From NCBI GenBank assembly GCA_038323835.1, contig JBBQHI010000010.1:1-64000 (forward strand): DNA of 64,000 nucleotides. The letters run 5' to 3'. The position numbers were made by a program, and so were the translations under genes. The stretch comes from JACVRW01 sp038323835 (GTDB lineage Bacteria > Actinomycetota > Thermoleophilia > Solirubrobacterales > Thermoleophilaceae). This document shows, piece by piece, positions 7,261-15,714 of the stretch; position 1 is the stretch's first letter; the number at the start of each line of letters is the position of its first letter. The notes beneath the pieces are model-generated. The model saw only the letters and a list, made by a program, of their open reading frames with translations, was not told where the DNA came from and ran no database searches.

Positions 7261-8180
7261 GGGCCATCGCCATGGGAGTGCACGTGCTCGACGTGCTCGC
7301 GCGCCCCGTGGACGAGATCCCCGAAGGCCAGGGCGGCCAGCTCGTGGACGAGATCCGCATGACGGCCGCCGGAGCGGCGGGCGGGACGGCGCTGGTCCTG
7401 GCCAAGCTCGGCGCCGAGGTGCGTTCCGCGGGAGCGGTGGGCGCCGATGCGCTCGGGGACATGCTGCTCGCGCTCCTGGAGCGCGACGGGGTGGACACCT
7501 CGCTGCTGGTGCGCCGGACCGACGTCCAGACCTCCGCCAGCGTGCTTCCGATCAGGCCGAACGGAGACCGCCCGGCCTTCCACGTGATCGGAGCCAACGG
7601 GACCTACGGCGCCGACGACGCTCCGCTGGACGAGGTCGAGCGGGCCACGCACCTGCACCTCGGCGGGCCGGAGTTCATGGGCGGCGAGGCGGCCGCCAAG
7701 ATCCTCGCGCACGCGCGCGCCCACAGGGTGGTCACCTCGGCCGACATCCTGGCGCCGGGAGAGCCGGCCCTGCTCGACTGGATCGCCCCGGCGCTGCCGG
7801 GCCTCGACTACCTGCTGCCCAACGAGGAGCAGGTCCTGGGCTTCACCGGAGCCGAGGACCTGGAGGCCGGATGCCGGCGGCTACTGGAGCTGGGGGTGGG
7901 TTGCGTGGCCGCGACGCGCGGTGCACAGGGAGCGCTGGTGGTGGACGCGGAGGGCGCGCTGGCCGTGCCCGCGTTCCCGGTCGAGGTGGTGGACACCACC
8001 GGTTGCGGCGACGCCTTCTCGGCCGGATTCCTGCGCGCCACCGCGCTCGGGCGCAACCGGAGCGACGCCGCTCGCATGGGCTGCGCCACCGCCGCCCTGG
8101 TGGCCCGGGGCCTGGGCACGGACCACGGGCAGTTCACACTCGGGCAGGTGGAAGCGATGTGTGCCGGCGGGATGACGTAG
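7257..8180 (+). CDS. PfkB-family carbohydrate kinase
   Basis: 307 residues. Ribokinase fold: the substrate-side GGTALVLAKLG is near 42-52, and the C-terminal signature DTTGCGDAFSAGFL has catalytic base Asp252 and an anion hole. It phosphorylates a sugar or sugar-like substrate with ATP. The GTG overlaps the aldolase stop, so both act in one pathway. The substrate cannot be assigned. Its TAG stop forms the first half of the -10 box of the next gene. Confidence 0.88.
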   Translation: MRAIAMGVHVLDVLARPVDEIPEGQGGQLVDEIRMTAAGAAGGTALVLAKLGAEVRSAGAVGADALGDMLLALLERDGVDTSLLVRRTDVQTSASVLPIRPNGDRPAFHVIGANGTYGADDAPLDEVERATHLHLGGPEFMGGEAAAKILAHARAHRVVTSADILAPGEPALLDWIAPALPGLDYLLPNEEQVLGFTGAEDLEAGCRRLLELGVGCVAATRGAQGALVVDAEGALAVPAFPVEVVDTTGCGDAFSAGFLRATALGRNRSDAARMGCATAALVARGLGTDHGQFTLGQVEAMCAGGMT

Positions 8181-8183
8181 GCT
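8178..8183 (+). promoter_or_regulatory. -10 box of the amine oxidase gene, overlapping a stop codon
   Basis: TAGGCT, nine bases before the GTG at 8193. Its TAG is the stop codon of the preceding kinase. Confidence 0.45.
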
Positions 8184-8192
8184 CGCGTCGTC

Positions 8193-9668
8193 GTGTCGAA
8201 GTCGCAAGTCACCAGAAGGCAGGTTCTCGGCGCCGGCGCAGCGGGCGCCGTGGTGGCCGGATTGCCCGCGGCGGCCGAGGCCAAGCGCGCCCGGCACCGC
8301 GTACGCACCCGCCGGGCGGACGTGGTGGTCGTGGGCGCGGGCATCGCCGGACTCACCGCCGCCCGGGCGCTGAGGCGCCAGGGACGGTCGGTGATCGTGA
8401 TGGAGGCCCGCGAGCGCGTGGGCGGCCGCACATGGAACAAGAGCATCGGTGGCGGTGAGGTGTCCGATCTCGGCGCGGCCTTCGTGGGTCCGACCCAGGA
8501 CCGCGTGCTGGCTTTGATCAAGTCGCTCGGGATCAAGATCTTCCCCACTTACAACGAGGGCCAGAACGTCCAGTTCCTCAGGGGAGTGCGCACGCTGTAC
8601 CCGGCCGACGGGCTTCCGCCCGACCCGGACGTGACCGGTGACCTCATCGGCGCGCTGGCGCTTGACAAGCTGGCCGCGCAGGTGGGCGTCGACGCGCCCT
8701 GGAGCTCGCCGCGCGCGGCCGAGTTCGACTCGCAGACGCTCGAGACCTGGGCCCAGGCCAACCTCAAGACCGAGATCGGCAGGAAGGTCTTCGAGACGGC
8801 GGTGCAGCCGAACTGGGGCGCGGAGCCGCGCGACCTGTCGCTCCTCTACGTGCTCTTCTACATCGCCGCCGCGGGCAACGAGAAGAACCCGGGCTCGATC
8901 ATCCGGCTCATCTCCACCCCCGGCGGCGCGCAGGAGAGCCGGGTCGAGGGCGGCACGCAGCTGATCTCGCTCCGCATGGCCAAGGCCCTCGGCAAGAAGC
9001 GGGTGGAGCTGGGCGTGCCCGTGAAGTCGATCCGCCAGCACAACGGGCGCGTGACCGTGGAGGCCGACGGCCTGGTGGTGCACGCTCGCCGGGCGATCGT
9101 GGCCATCCCGCCCACGCTCACCAACGAGATCGAGTTCCACCCGAAGCTGCCCGCGAAGCGGGCCCAGCTGATCCAGCGCATTCCCCAGGGCACGCTGATC
9201 AAGGCCGAGGCCGTGTACGACAAGGCCTTCTGGCGGGCCGCGGGTCTCTCCGGCCAGGCCGTGGCTGACGTGGGCCCGGCGCGCACCACCTTCGACTCCA
9301 GCCCGCGCGGAGCCACGCCGGGCGTGATGCTCGGGTTCGTGGGCGGGCACGACGCGCGGCTCTGGTCCGGCCGCTCCGCCGCCGCTCGCCGCGCCGCGGT
9401 GCTCAAGAACTTCGCGGACTACTACGGCGCCGCGGCCCTGAAGCCGAAGAAGTACTTCGAGCAGGACTGGACTCAGGAGGTCTGGACGCGAGGCTGCCCC
9501 GTCGGGTACACCGCTCCCGGGGTCCTCTACGAGTATGGGCCGGCATTGCGGCGGCCCGTCGGGAACGTCCACTGGGCCGGGACGGAGACCTCGACCTATT
9601 GGATCGGGTACATGGACGGTGCGGTCCGCTCCGGAGAGCGGGCGGCCCGCGAGGTACTTCGGGCGTAG
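8193..9668 (+). CDS. Tat-exported flavin monoamine oxidase family protein
   Basis: 491 residues. The N-terminus has a twin-arginine signal (VTRRQVLGAGAAG, then a hydrophobic run to AEA at about 30), so the folded flavoprotein is probably exported. The FAD-binding VVGAGIAGLTAARAL is at 47-60, followed by ERVGGRTW. The C-terminal WAGTETSTYWIGYMDGAV is the second FAD-contact motif of the MAO/LAAO family. It oxidises an amine with O2, giving aldehyde, ammonia and peroxide. The substrate is unknown. The start is set by a leaderless-type -10 box. Confidence 0.88.
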   Translation: MSKSQVTRRQVLGAGAAGAVVAGLPAAAEAKRARHRVRTRRADVVVVGAGIAGLTAARALRRQGRSVIVMEARERVGGRTWNKSIGGGEVSDLGAAFVGPTQDRVLALIKSLGIKIFPTYNEGQNVQFLRGVRTLYPADGLPPDPDVTGDLIGALALDKLAAQVGVDAPWSSPRAAEFDSQTLETWAQANLKTEIGRKVFETAVQPNWGAEPRDLSLLYVLFYIAAAGNEKNPGSIIRLISTPGGAQESRVEGGTQLISLRMAKALGKKRVELGVPVKSIRQHNGRVTVEADGLVVHARRAIVAIPPTLTNEIEFHPKLPAKRAQLIQRIPQGTLIKAEAVYDKAFWRAAGLSGQAVADVGPARTTFDSSPRGATPGVMLGFVGGHDARLWSGRSAAARRAAVLKNFADYYGAAALKPKKYFEQDWTQEVWTRGCPVGYTAPGVLYEYGPALRRPVGNVHWAGTETSTYWIGYMDGAVRSGERAAREVLRA

Positions 9669-9688
9669 CACGCCGGTACCTCAGCATC

Positions 9689-10477
9689 GTGCTGACCCTG
9701 GCGGGGGCGGTGCTGACCCTGGCCGGTGGGGTGGCGCTGTACCTCGGCCAGCAGGTCGTGGACGAGAACGCCTTCGCCGACAACGCCGTGAAGAGCCTGA
9801 ACGACGACGGCGTTCGCCAGGCCGTGTCGCGCGAGGTGGCCTCGCAGGTGGCCGGGCCCTTTGCCGTGCAGCCCCGGCTGGAGACCGCCGTGGCCCGCGC
9901 GCTCCGCACGCGGGCCTTCCGGCTCGCCCTGCACGACGCCGCAATAGAGAGCTCCCGGCTGGCGTTCGGCGACAAGCAACAGCAGGTCGTTCTCGAGCTC
10001 GGGCGGCCGCTCGAGATCGTGCGTCCGCAGCTGGACCGGATCGCGCCCGGCCTTGCCGAGCGGCTGCCGGCGTCCACCACCATTCGCCTGGTGGACCTCG
10101 AGCCGCGGAGCTCGGCTGTGGACGTGCTGCGGGCGGCCGACGATCTCGACGACTGGGCGCCCTACCTGCTGGCGCTCGGCCTGCTGGCTCTGGCCGGCTC
10201 CATCGTGCTGGCGTCCGACCGCATCGCCGCCGCAGGACGCGTGGGGCTCGCGCTGGTGGTGGCCGCTGCCGTGGTGATCGCCGCGGTGATCTCCCTCGAG
10301 GAGGTGGCCGCCTCGAACGCCCACGGCGGTGGGATCCTGTCGGGGGCCGACGTGGGCCTGGTGGTGCGCGGGATCTGGGAGGCCTACCTCCGAGACCTGG
10401 TGCTCTGGGCGGTCGCCGTCGGCGGTATCGGGCTTATGGTGGCCGCCGGGTCGTTCGTGGCGCGCCGGATCGTCTGA
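9689..10477 (+). CDS. Membrane protein of unknown function
   Basis: About 262 residues from the GTG at 9689; a TTG at 9599 would add 30 residues inside the previous gene. One N-terminal membrane helix (LTLAGAVLTLAGGVALYLG) is followed by an outside-type domain of about 115 residues rich in Arg/Glu. Three more hydrophobic helices come from about residue 150 (YLLALGLLALAGSIVL, LALVVAAAVVIAAVI, VLWAVAVGGIGLMVAAG). I do not recognise the family. It starts 20 bases after the amine oxidase stop. Confidence 0.7.
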   Translation: MLTLAGAVLTLAGGVALYLGQQVVDENAFADNAVKSLNDDGVRQAVSREVASQVAGPFAVQPRLETAVARALRTRAFRLALHDAAIESSRLAFGDKQQQVVLELGRPLEIVRPQLDRIAPGLAERLPASTTIRLVDLEPRSSAVDVLRAADDLDDWAPYLLALGLLALAGSIVLASDRIAAAGRVGLALVVAAAVVIAAVISLEEVAASNAHGGGILSGADVGLVVRGIWEAYLRDLVLWAVAVGGIGLMVAAGSFVARRIV

Positions 10478-10478
10478 C

Positions 10479-10484
10479 TAGTCT
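10479..10484 (+). promoter_or_regulatory. -10 box of the yceH-NUDIX operon
   Basis: TAGTCT, seven bases before the GTG at 10492. Confidence 0.45.
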
Positions 10485-10491
10485 CTCGCGC

Positions 10492-11124
10492 GTGGAGCCC
10501 GACGCGGTGGAGATGCGGGTGCTCGGCTGCCTCATCGAGAAGCAGCGGACAACCCCCGACGCCTACCCGCTCACACTCAACTCCCTCCGCGTCGCGTGCA
10601 ACCAGTCCACCAACCGCGACCCGGTGGCGGACTACTCGGAGAGCGATGTCCGCGGGGCGCTCGAACGGCTCGGGCAGCGGCGTTGGACCCGGCTCGCAAG
10701 CTGGTCGAGCGGCAGGTCCATGAAGTACCGGCACCTGGTGGGGGAGACCCTCGGCCTGGGGGACCCCGCGCTGGCCCTGCTCGCGGTGCTGATGCTCAGA
10801 GGCCCGCAGACGCCGGGGGAGCTGCGAGCGCGCACCGAGCGGCTGCACCGCTTCGGCGACGGGGAGCTCGAGCCCCTGCTCGGCGGGCTGGAGGAACGCG
10901 GCCTCGTCCGGCTCCAGCCGCGCCGGCCGGGCCAGCGCGAGCAGCGCTACGAGCAGCTTCTCGGCGGCGTGGACGGCGCGCCGCCCGCTCCTGTGCCGGA
11001 GCCGGCCGCGGCGCCCGAGGAGCCCGGTCCCGCCGATCTGACCGAGCGTGTGGAGCAGCTCGAGTCCGCGCTGGCGGCGGTCCGCGACGAGCTCAGGTCC
11101 CTGCGCGAGCAGCTGGGCGCGTGA
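10492..11124 (+). CDS. YceH family protein (DUF480)
   Basis: 210 residues. Two winged-helix-like halves: VLGCLIEKQRTTPDAYPLTLNSL opens the protein as in E. coli YceH, and NQSTNRDPV and LLAVLMLRGPQTPGELRARTERLH follow. After residue 150 a Pro/Glu-rich linker leads to a short coiled coil (LTERVEQLESALAAVRDELRSL). The family has no agreed function. The stop overlaps the next start as GTGA. Confidence 0.88.
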   Translation: MEPDAVEMRVLGCLIEKQRTTPDAYPLTLNSLRVACNQSTNRDPVADYSESDVRGALERLGQRRWTRLASWSSGRSMKYRHLVGETLGLGDPALALLAVLMLRGPQTPGELRARTERLHRFGDGELEPLLGGLEERGLVRLQPRRPGQREQRYEQLLGGVDGAPPAPVPEPAAAPEEPGPADLTERVEQLESALAAVRDELRSLREQLGA

Positions 11125-11774
11125 GCACACGTCCCGGCATCCTGGCTCGCGGCCCCTGGGAGCCCGGACAGGTGAACGTGAACTGGATCGAGGCCCCCTA
11201 TGAGCCGCCGAGCGAGCTGGACCGGCTGGCTGACGAGGCGGTGAGCGCGCTGCGCGAGCGCGGCTCGCCCGCCCACGACGGCATGGCCACCAGGCTCGCG
11301 TCGTTCGACGAGCACGAGGGCGGGCTGGCCCTGGAGCTTCAGCCCTCGCGCTGGGCGCTGCGCCTGGTGGAGGGCGACGCCTCGGCCAGCCTCACCGCAC
11401 TGTGCGTGGTGCGCACCGAGGACGGCCGCTGGCTCGCGGGGCGCCGGGCCGAGTGGGTGTCGACCTGGGCGGGCCGCTGGGCGCTGGGCGCGGGCGGCGC
11501 GGTGGACCTGGGGGAGAGCCCGGCCGAGACGCTGCCCCGGGAGCTCATGGAGGAATGGAAGCTCGAGCCGCTGAGCCTGAGCGTCGAGGCGCTGGTGGTG
11601 CTGCCGAGCAGCATGACGATGGTGGTGGGGCTGGCCACCGTGGGCGAGGGCTCGGTGCCCGTCCCGGACGCGGAGCACGACGAATGGGAGTGGTGGGATC
11701 CCGATCCCGACCGCTGGCCCGGCCACGCGGACGACCGCGTGCGCCTGATGGGCCACTTCCTGGCCGGGCGCTGA
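11121..11774 (+). CDS. NUDIX hydrolase domain protein
   Basis: 217 residues. A NUDIX box lies about two thirds along: GAVDLGESPAETLPRELMEE fits GX5EX7REUXEE. The residue after EE is Trp-Lys rather than the usual x-Gly. The family hydrolyses nucleoside diphosphates linked to another group; the substrate is unknown. The N-terminal 90 residues do not match a known domain. The GTG start overlaps yceH, so the two are translated together. Confidence 0.82.
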   Translation: MSTRPGILARGPWEPGQVNVNWIEAPYEPPSELDRLADEAVSALRERGSPAHDGMATRLASFDEHEGGLALELQPSRWALRLVEGDASASLTALCVVRTEDGRWLAGRRAEWVSTWAGRWALGAGGAVDLGESPAETLPRELMEEWKLEPLSLSVEALVVLPSSMTMVVGLATVGEGSVPVPDAEHDEWEWWDPDPDRWPGHADDRVRLMGHFLAGR

Positions 11775-11781
11775 GCGCCGC

Positions 11782-12168
11782 TCAGATCGCGTAGCTCAGA
11801 AGCAGGCGGGCGCCGCCGTCGTCGTGCTCGAAGCTCGCATCGCCGCGGAGGCCGGCGAGGTCGCCGGTGCCGGAGCCGGGCACCACGTGCCCGAAGCTGC
11901 GGCTCTCGTCGGCGCCCATCGCGGCGCCGTGCTGGATCACGAAAGTGCCCGTGCGCCCCTCGAGTGAGGCCTCCACCCGCTCGGAGCCGACGTAGGACTG
12001 CCCGCCGTCACCCTGGACCGTGAGCAGCTCGGCCACGCTGTCCCCGTGAAGCGCTCCCGTGAAGTGCTTGCGCACCGTCACGCGGGAGAGCTTCGGCCCG
12101 TCATCGGGCTCGAGATACGGATCCTCGTCCCAGCCGGTGATCTCGAAGGGCGCGACGAGCTCGGGCAT
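11782..12168 (-). CDS. DUF3224 domain protein
   Basis: 128 residues, the full length of this small beta-barrel (allene-oxide-cyclase-like) family: FEITGWDEDPY, VRKHFTGALHGDSVAELL and GTFVIQHGA are typical. No catalytic residue is assigned and the function is unknown. It lies 18 bases after the msrA stop on the same strand and is probably co-transcribed with it. It is convergent with the NUDIX gene, seven bases away. Confidence 0.82.
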   Translation of the reverse strand: MPELVAPFEITGWDEDPYLEPDDGPKLSRVTVRKHFTGALHGDSVAELLTVQGDGGQSYVGSERVEASLEGRTGTFVIQHGAAMGADESRSFGHVVPGSGTGDLAGLRGDASFEHDDGGARLLLSYAI

Positions 12169-12186
12169 TCAACGCGATCCGGCGTG

Positions 12187-12840
12187 TCAGACGCCCGCGA
12201 CGCCCACCGGGCAGGACACCCCGGTGCCGCCGATCCCGCAGTACCCACCAGGGTTCTTCGCGAGGTACTGCTGGTGGTAGTCCTCGGCGTAGTAGAACTC
12301 GCCCGCGGGCTCGATCTCGGTGGTGATGGCGCCATGGCCGGCGGCGGCTAGACGCTCGCCGTACATATCCCGAGAGGCGATTGCGGTCTCGCGCTGAGCC
12401 TCGATGGTGGTGTAGATCCCGGACCGGTACTGGGTGCCGATGTCGTTGCCCTGGCGCATGCCCTGGGTGGGGTCGTGACCCTCCCAGAAGCGGCGAAGCA
12501 GCTCCTCGTAGGAGATGTCTGAGGGCCGGTAGACCACCAGCACCGCCTCGTTGTGCCCGGTGCGCCCCGAGCACGCCTCCTCGTAGGTCGGGTTGGGGGT
12601 GAAGCCGCCCGAGTAGCCCACGGCCGTGGTGTACACGCCGTCGGCCTCCCAGAAGTCGCGCTCCGCGCCCCAGAAGCAGCCCATGCCGAAGATCACGCGC
12701 TCGGTCCCCTCGGGGAACGGCGGCTCCAGCGGAGTGCCGAGCACGAAGTGGCTCGATGGCACCGCGACTCGCTGCTCGCGGCCGGGAAGGGCGTCCTCCT
12801 TCGTGGGCATGGCGGTCTTTCTCCTCAGCAGGAAGCTCAT
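12187..12840 (-). CDS. msrA: Peptide methionine-S-sulfoxide reductase MsrA
   Basis: 217 residues. Catalytic motif GMGCFWGAE, followed by GYSGG and the conserved EVVLV-like strand (EAVLVVYRPSD). Cysteines in YCGIGGTGVSCPVG near the C-terminus can serve as resolving residues. It repairs oxidised methionine in the cytosol using thioredoxin. The ATG at 12840 is preferred because the N-terminus MSFLLRRKTAMPTKEDALPG matches the usual actinobacterial form; the ATG at 12810 also has a ribosome site (AGGAG). Confidence 0.93.
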   Translation of the reverse strand: MSFLLRRKTAMPTKEDALPGREQRVAVPSSHFVLGTPLEPPFPEGTERVIFGMGCFWGAERDFWEADGVYTTAVGYSGGFTPNPTYEEACSGRTGHNEAVLVVYRPSDISYEELLRRFWEGHDPTQGMRQGNDIGTQYRSGIYTTIEAQRETAIASRDMYGERLAAAGHGAITTEIEPAGEFYYAEDYHQQYLAKNPGGYCGIGGTGVSCPVGVAGV

Positions 12841-12850
12841 GGTCCTGTCG

Positions 12851-12874
12851 AGGGTAGCGCCACGGCGTTACGGT
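12851..12874. promoter_or_regulatory. Back-to-back -10 boxes of msrA (-) and the P450 gene (+)
   Basis: TACCCT on the minus strand (12856-12851) is ten bases before the msrA ATG. TACGGT on the plus strand (12869-12874) is six bases before the P450 ATG. Only 12 bases separate the boxes, so the two polymerases could not bind at the same time. Confidence 0.5.
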
Positions 12875-12880
12875 TCAGGG

Positions 12881-14092
12881 ATGGCTTCGGTCGCCGAGCT
12901 TCCGCTCCCCGAGTTCGACTACCTCGACACCGAGCTGAGGGGCGAGCGCTTCCACCGCACGATGATCGACCTGGCGCGGCGCTCGTGGCTCGTGAAGTCC
13001 GAGCTCGGCTACTTCGTGCTCGACCGCGAATCGGCGGCGTTCTTCCTGCGCACGAAGAGCGCGACCTTCCCGGGCATGAAGATCGCCGAGCTGTTCCAGG
13101 TGGAGGACGGGCCGCTGTACGAGGAGATGCGCCGCAACATCCTCCACATCAACGGCGACGCCCACCGGCGCCTGCGGAACCTGGTGAATCCGGCGTTCAC
13201 GCCGAGGTCGGCCGACCGCTGGCGCCCCGCGATGCGCGGGTTCCTGGAGCAGCTCTGGGAGGGCGTTCGGGAGGCCGAGGGTTGTGAGTTCGTGGCCGAC
13301 TTCGCCAAGCCCTATCCCTCGCTGACGATCGCCACCGTGATGGGCGCGCCGCTGGAGGACGCGCCCCGCCTGCACGATTGGTCGAACTGGATCCAGCGGC
13401 AGTTCGATCCCCCCAGCCTGGTCGCCGACCGTGAGCGGATCGAGCGGGCGGTGAGCGAGTTCTACGAGTGGTGCGAGGGCATGCTGGCGGCCCGCCGCGG
13501 CGACCCGCGCGAGGACCTGGTGTCCACCCTCCTGGCCGCGGAGGCCGAGGGCGACACGCTCTCCGACGTGGAGTGCATGAACCTCGTGCTGAACGTGCTC
13601 GTCGGCGGGGTGGACACCACGCAGTCCCAGCTGACCCACGCCATGCGCCTGTTCGCCGACCATCCCGACCAGTGGCGCCTCCTGGCCGAGCGTCCCGAGC
13701 TGGCCCCGCAGGCGGTGGAGGAGGTGCTGCGCTTCGAGCCCATCACGCCCTTCACGGCGCGCATCATGGTCGAGGACGTGGAGTACCGGGACGTGACCTT
13801 CCCCGAGGGCACTGTGGTGATGATCTGCGCCTTCACCGGGAACCGCGACGGGGACGATGACCTGCTCGATTTCGACATCAGCGCGGAGCGCGACGCGGGC
13901 CGGCCGCTCACCTTCGGCGCCGGCGTGCACTACTGCCTGGGCGCGAACATCGCCCGCGCCGAGCTTCAGGAGGCGCTCGCCTTCCTTCCCTCGCGCATGA
14001 CCGGCCTCGCCCTGGACGGCGATCCCGAGCTCGACACCATCACCGGGATCTACGGGCTGAACCGCCTTCCCGTGCGCTGGGACGGCGCCTGA
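12881..14092 (+). CDS. Cytochrome P450
   Basis: 403 residues, a soluble bacterial P450. The haem signature FGAGVHYCLGANIARAE has the thiolate ligand Cys352. The I-helix GGVDTT replaces the usual AGxDT. The K-helix ExxR is EEVLR. It would hydroxylate a hydrophobic substrate using electrons from a ferredoxin; no ferredoxin gene is adjacent. The ATG is six bases after a -10 box. The stop overlaps the next start (TGATG), linking it to an F420/LLM-type oxidoreductase, so both may act on one catabolic substrate. Confidence 0.93.
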   Translation: MASVAELPLPEFDYLDTELRGERFHRTMIDLARRSWLVKSELGYFVLDRESAAFFLRTKSATFPGMKIAELFQVEDGPLYEEMRRNILHINGDAHRRLRNLVNPAFTPRSADRWRPAMRGFLEQLWEGVREAEGCEFVADFAKPYPSLTIATVMGAPLEDAPRLHDWSNWIQRQFDPPSLVADRERIERAVSEFYEWCEGMLAARRGDPREDLVSTLLAAEAEGDTLSDVECMNLVLNVLVGGVDTTQSQLTHAMRLFADHPDQWRLLAERPELAPQAVEEVLRFEPITPFTARIMVEDVEYRDVTFPEGTVVMICAFTGNRDGDDDLLDFDISAERDAGRPLTFGAGVHYCLGANIARAELQEALAFLPSRMTGLALDGDPELDTITGIYGLNRLPVRWDGA

Positions 14093-14940
14093 TGGAGGTG
14101 GGGCTGTGCAGCTTCGCCACCGACTGGTCGATCACGCCGGCGGAGCTGGGACGCATGGCCGAGGAGCGCGGATTCGAGTCGCTCTTCCTTCCCGAGCACA
14201 CCCACATCCCGGTGAGCCGGGAGACGCCCTACCCGGCGGGAGGGACACTCCCGGACGAGTACAGCCACATCCTCGACCCGTTCGTGGGCCTCGCGTCGGT
14301 GGCGGCGGTGACGGAGCGGCTGAAGCTCGGCTTCGGCGTGCTGCTGGTGATCGAGCGCGATCCGATCGTCACGGCAAAGGAGGTAGCCACCCTCGACGTG
14401 ATCTCGAACGGGCGCGTGCTGTTCGGGGTGGGCGCGGGCTGGAACCTCGAGGAGATGCGCAACCACGGCACCGACCCGGACACCCGCTTCGGGCTGATGC
14501 GCGAGCGGGTGGAGGCGATGAAGGCGATCTGGACCGAGGACGAGGCGGAGTACCACGGGCGGCACGTGAACTTCGACCCGATCTGGTCGTGGCCGAAGCC
14601 GGTGACCAAGCCGCACCCGCCGGTGCTGGTGGGGGGCATGAGTGACGGCGCCCTCAACCGGGTGGTGCGCTACGGGGACGAGTGGATGCCGAACGTGGTG
14701 GGCTCGCCCGACATCCTGGCCGGCCGGATCGCGGACCTCCAGAGCCGCGCCGCCGACGCGGGACGCGGGCGGATCCCCGTGACCCTCTTCGCGGCGAAGC
14801 CCGAGGCACGCGCGCTCAACCGGCTGCGCAACGCCGGGGTGGACCGCGCCCTGATCCTCGTGCGCTCGGCGGATGCCGCGAGCACCGAGACCCGGCTGGA
14901 CGAGCTGGCCGCGATCGTGGCCGAGGCGGGAGCGGGCTGA
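14092..14940 (+). CDS. LLM-class (probably F420-dependent) oxidoreductase
   Basis: 282 residues. Luciferase-like TIM barrel: FLPEHTHIPVS near 41-51, then KLGFGVLLVIERDPIVTAKE and SNGRVLFGVGAGWNLEEM, the standard LLM motifs. In actinobacteria such proteins mostly use F420, some FMN. It begins within the P450 stop and is followed three bases later by the PPK2 gene. The substrate is unknown. Confidence 0.88.
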   Translation: MEVGLCSFATDWSITPAELGRMAEERGFESLFLPEHTHIPVSRETPYPAGGTLPDEYSHILDPFVGLASVAAVTERLKLGFGVLLVIERDPIVTAKEVATLDVISNGRVLFGVGAGWNLEEMRNHGTDPDTRFGLMRERVEAMKAIWTEDEAEYHGRHVNFDPIWSWPKPVTKPHPPVLVGGMSDGALNRVVRYGDEWMPNVVGSPDILAGRIADLQSRAADAGRGRIPVTLFAAKPEARALNRLRNAGVDRALILVRSADAASTETRLDELAAIVAEAGAG

Positions 14941-14943
14941 GCC

Positions 14944-15714
14944 GTGGGCCGCCTCGACGAGCTGGACCTGTCGCTCGACCTGGGCAAGGAGGAGGCGAGG
15001 ACCCGTCTGAAGACTGCGCAGGAGCGACTGCTCGCCGTGCGGCTCGCCCTCGGTGGGAAGCTCGAGGGCGAGGACGACCCCCTGGGGCCGCCGGTGGTCG
15101 TGATGTTCGAGGGCTGGGACGCTTCGGGGAAGGGCGGTGCACTCAAGCGCCTGGTTGCCCCGCTCGACCCCCGCCACGTGCGCGTGGCCCAGTTCGCGGC
15201 TCCCACTCCTGACGAGAAGCGCCATCACTTCCTCTGGCGCTTCTGGCCCGCGTGTCCGGGCTGGGGAGGGATGACCGTGTTCGACCGCTCCTGGTACGGG
15301 CGGGTGCTGGTGGAGCGGGTGGAGGGCTTCGCCTCCCCGGAGGAGTGGGAGCGCGCCTACGACGAGATCGTCGGTCTGGAGCGCTCCCTCACCGACGAGG
15401 GGAGCATTCTCATCAAGTTCTGGCTGCACGTCTCGGACGAGGAGCAGCTGAAGCGGTTCAAGGAGCGCGAGAAGGATCCGCTCAAGCGCTGGAAGCTCAC
15501 CCCGGACGACTGGCGCAACCGGGAGAAGCGGGCGGAGTACACCCTGGCCGTGGAGGACATGCTCGCGCGCACGAGCCCGGCGTTCGCCCGCTGGCAGCTG
15601 GTGGAGGCGGACTCGAAGCGCTGGGCGCGCGTGAAGGTGCTGGAGACAGTGGTCGCGGAGATCGAAAAGGGCTGCGAGGCGCGGGGGTTCGAGCTTCCGC
15701 CGCTACCCGTCTAG
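14944..15714 (+). CDS. ppk2: Polyphosphate kinase 2 family protein
   Basis: 256 residues. Walker A GWDASGKGG at 57-65 and Walker B-like FDRSWYGR at 113-120 are the two PPK2 signatures, followed by the lid-region motif KEREKDPLKRWKLTPDDWRN. The enzyme transfers phosphate between polyphosphate and nucleotides; whether it prefers NMP or NDP is not decided. GTG start, three bases after the LLM gene, so probably the third gene of the P450 operon. Its TAG shares CTAG with the nucS stop. Confidence 0.9.
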   Translation: MGRLDELDLSLDLGKEEARTRLKTAQERLLAVRLALGGKLEGEDDPLGPPVVVMFEGWDASGKGGALKRLVAPLDPRHVRVAQFAAPTPDEKRHHFLWRFWPACPGWGGMTVFDRSWYGRVLVERVEGFASPEEWERAYDEIVGLERSLTDEGSILIKFWLHVSDEEQLKRFKEREKDPLKRWKLTPDDWRNREKRAEYTLAVEDMLARTSPAFARWQLVEADSKRWARVKVLETVVAEIEKGCEARGFELPPLPV

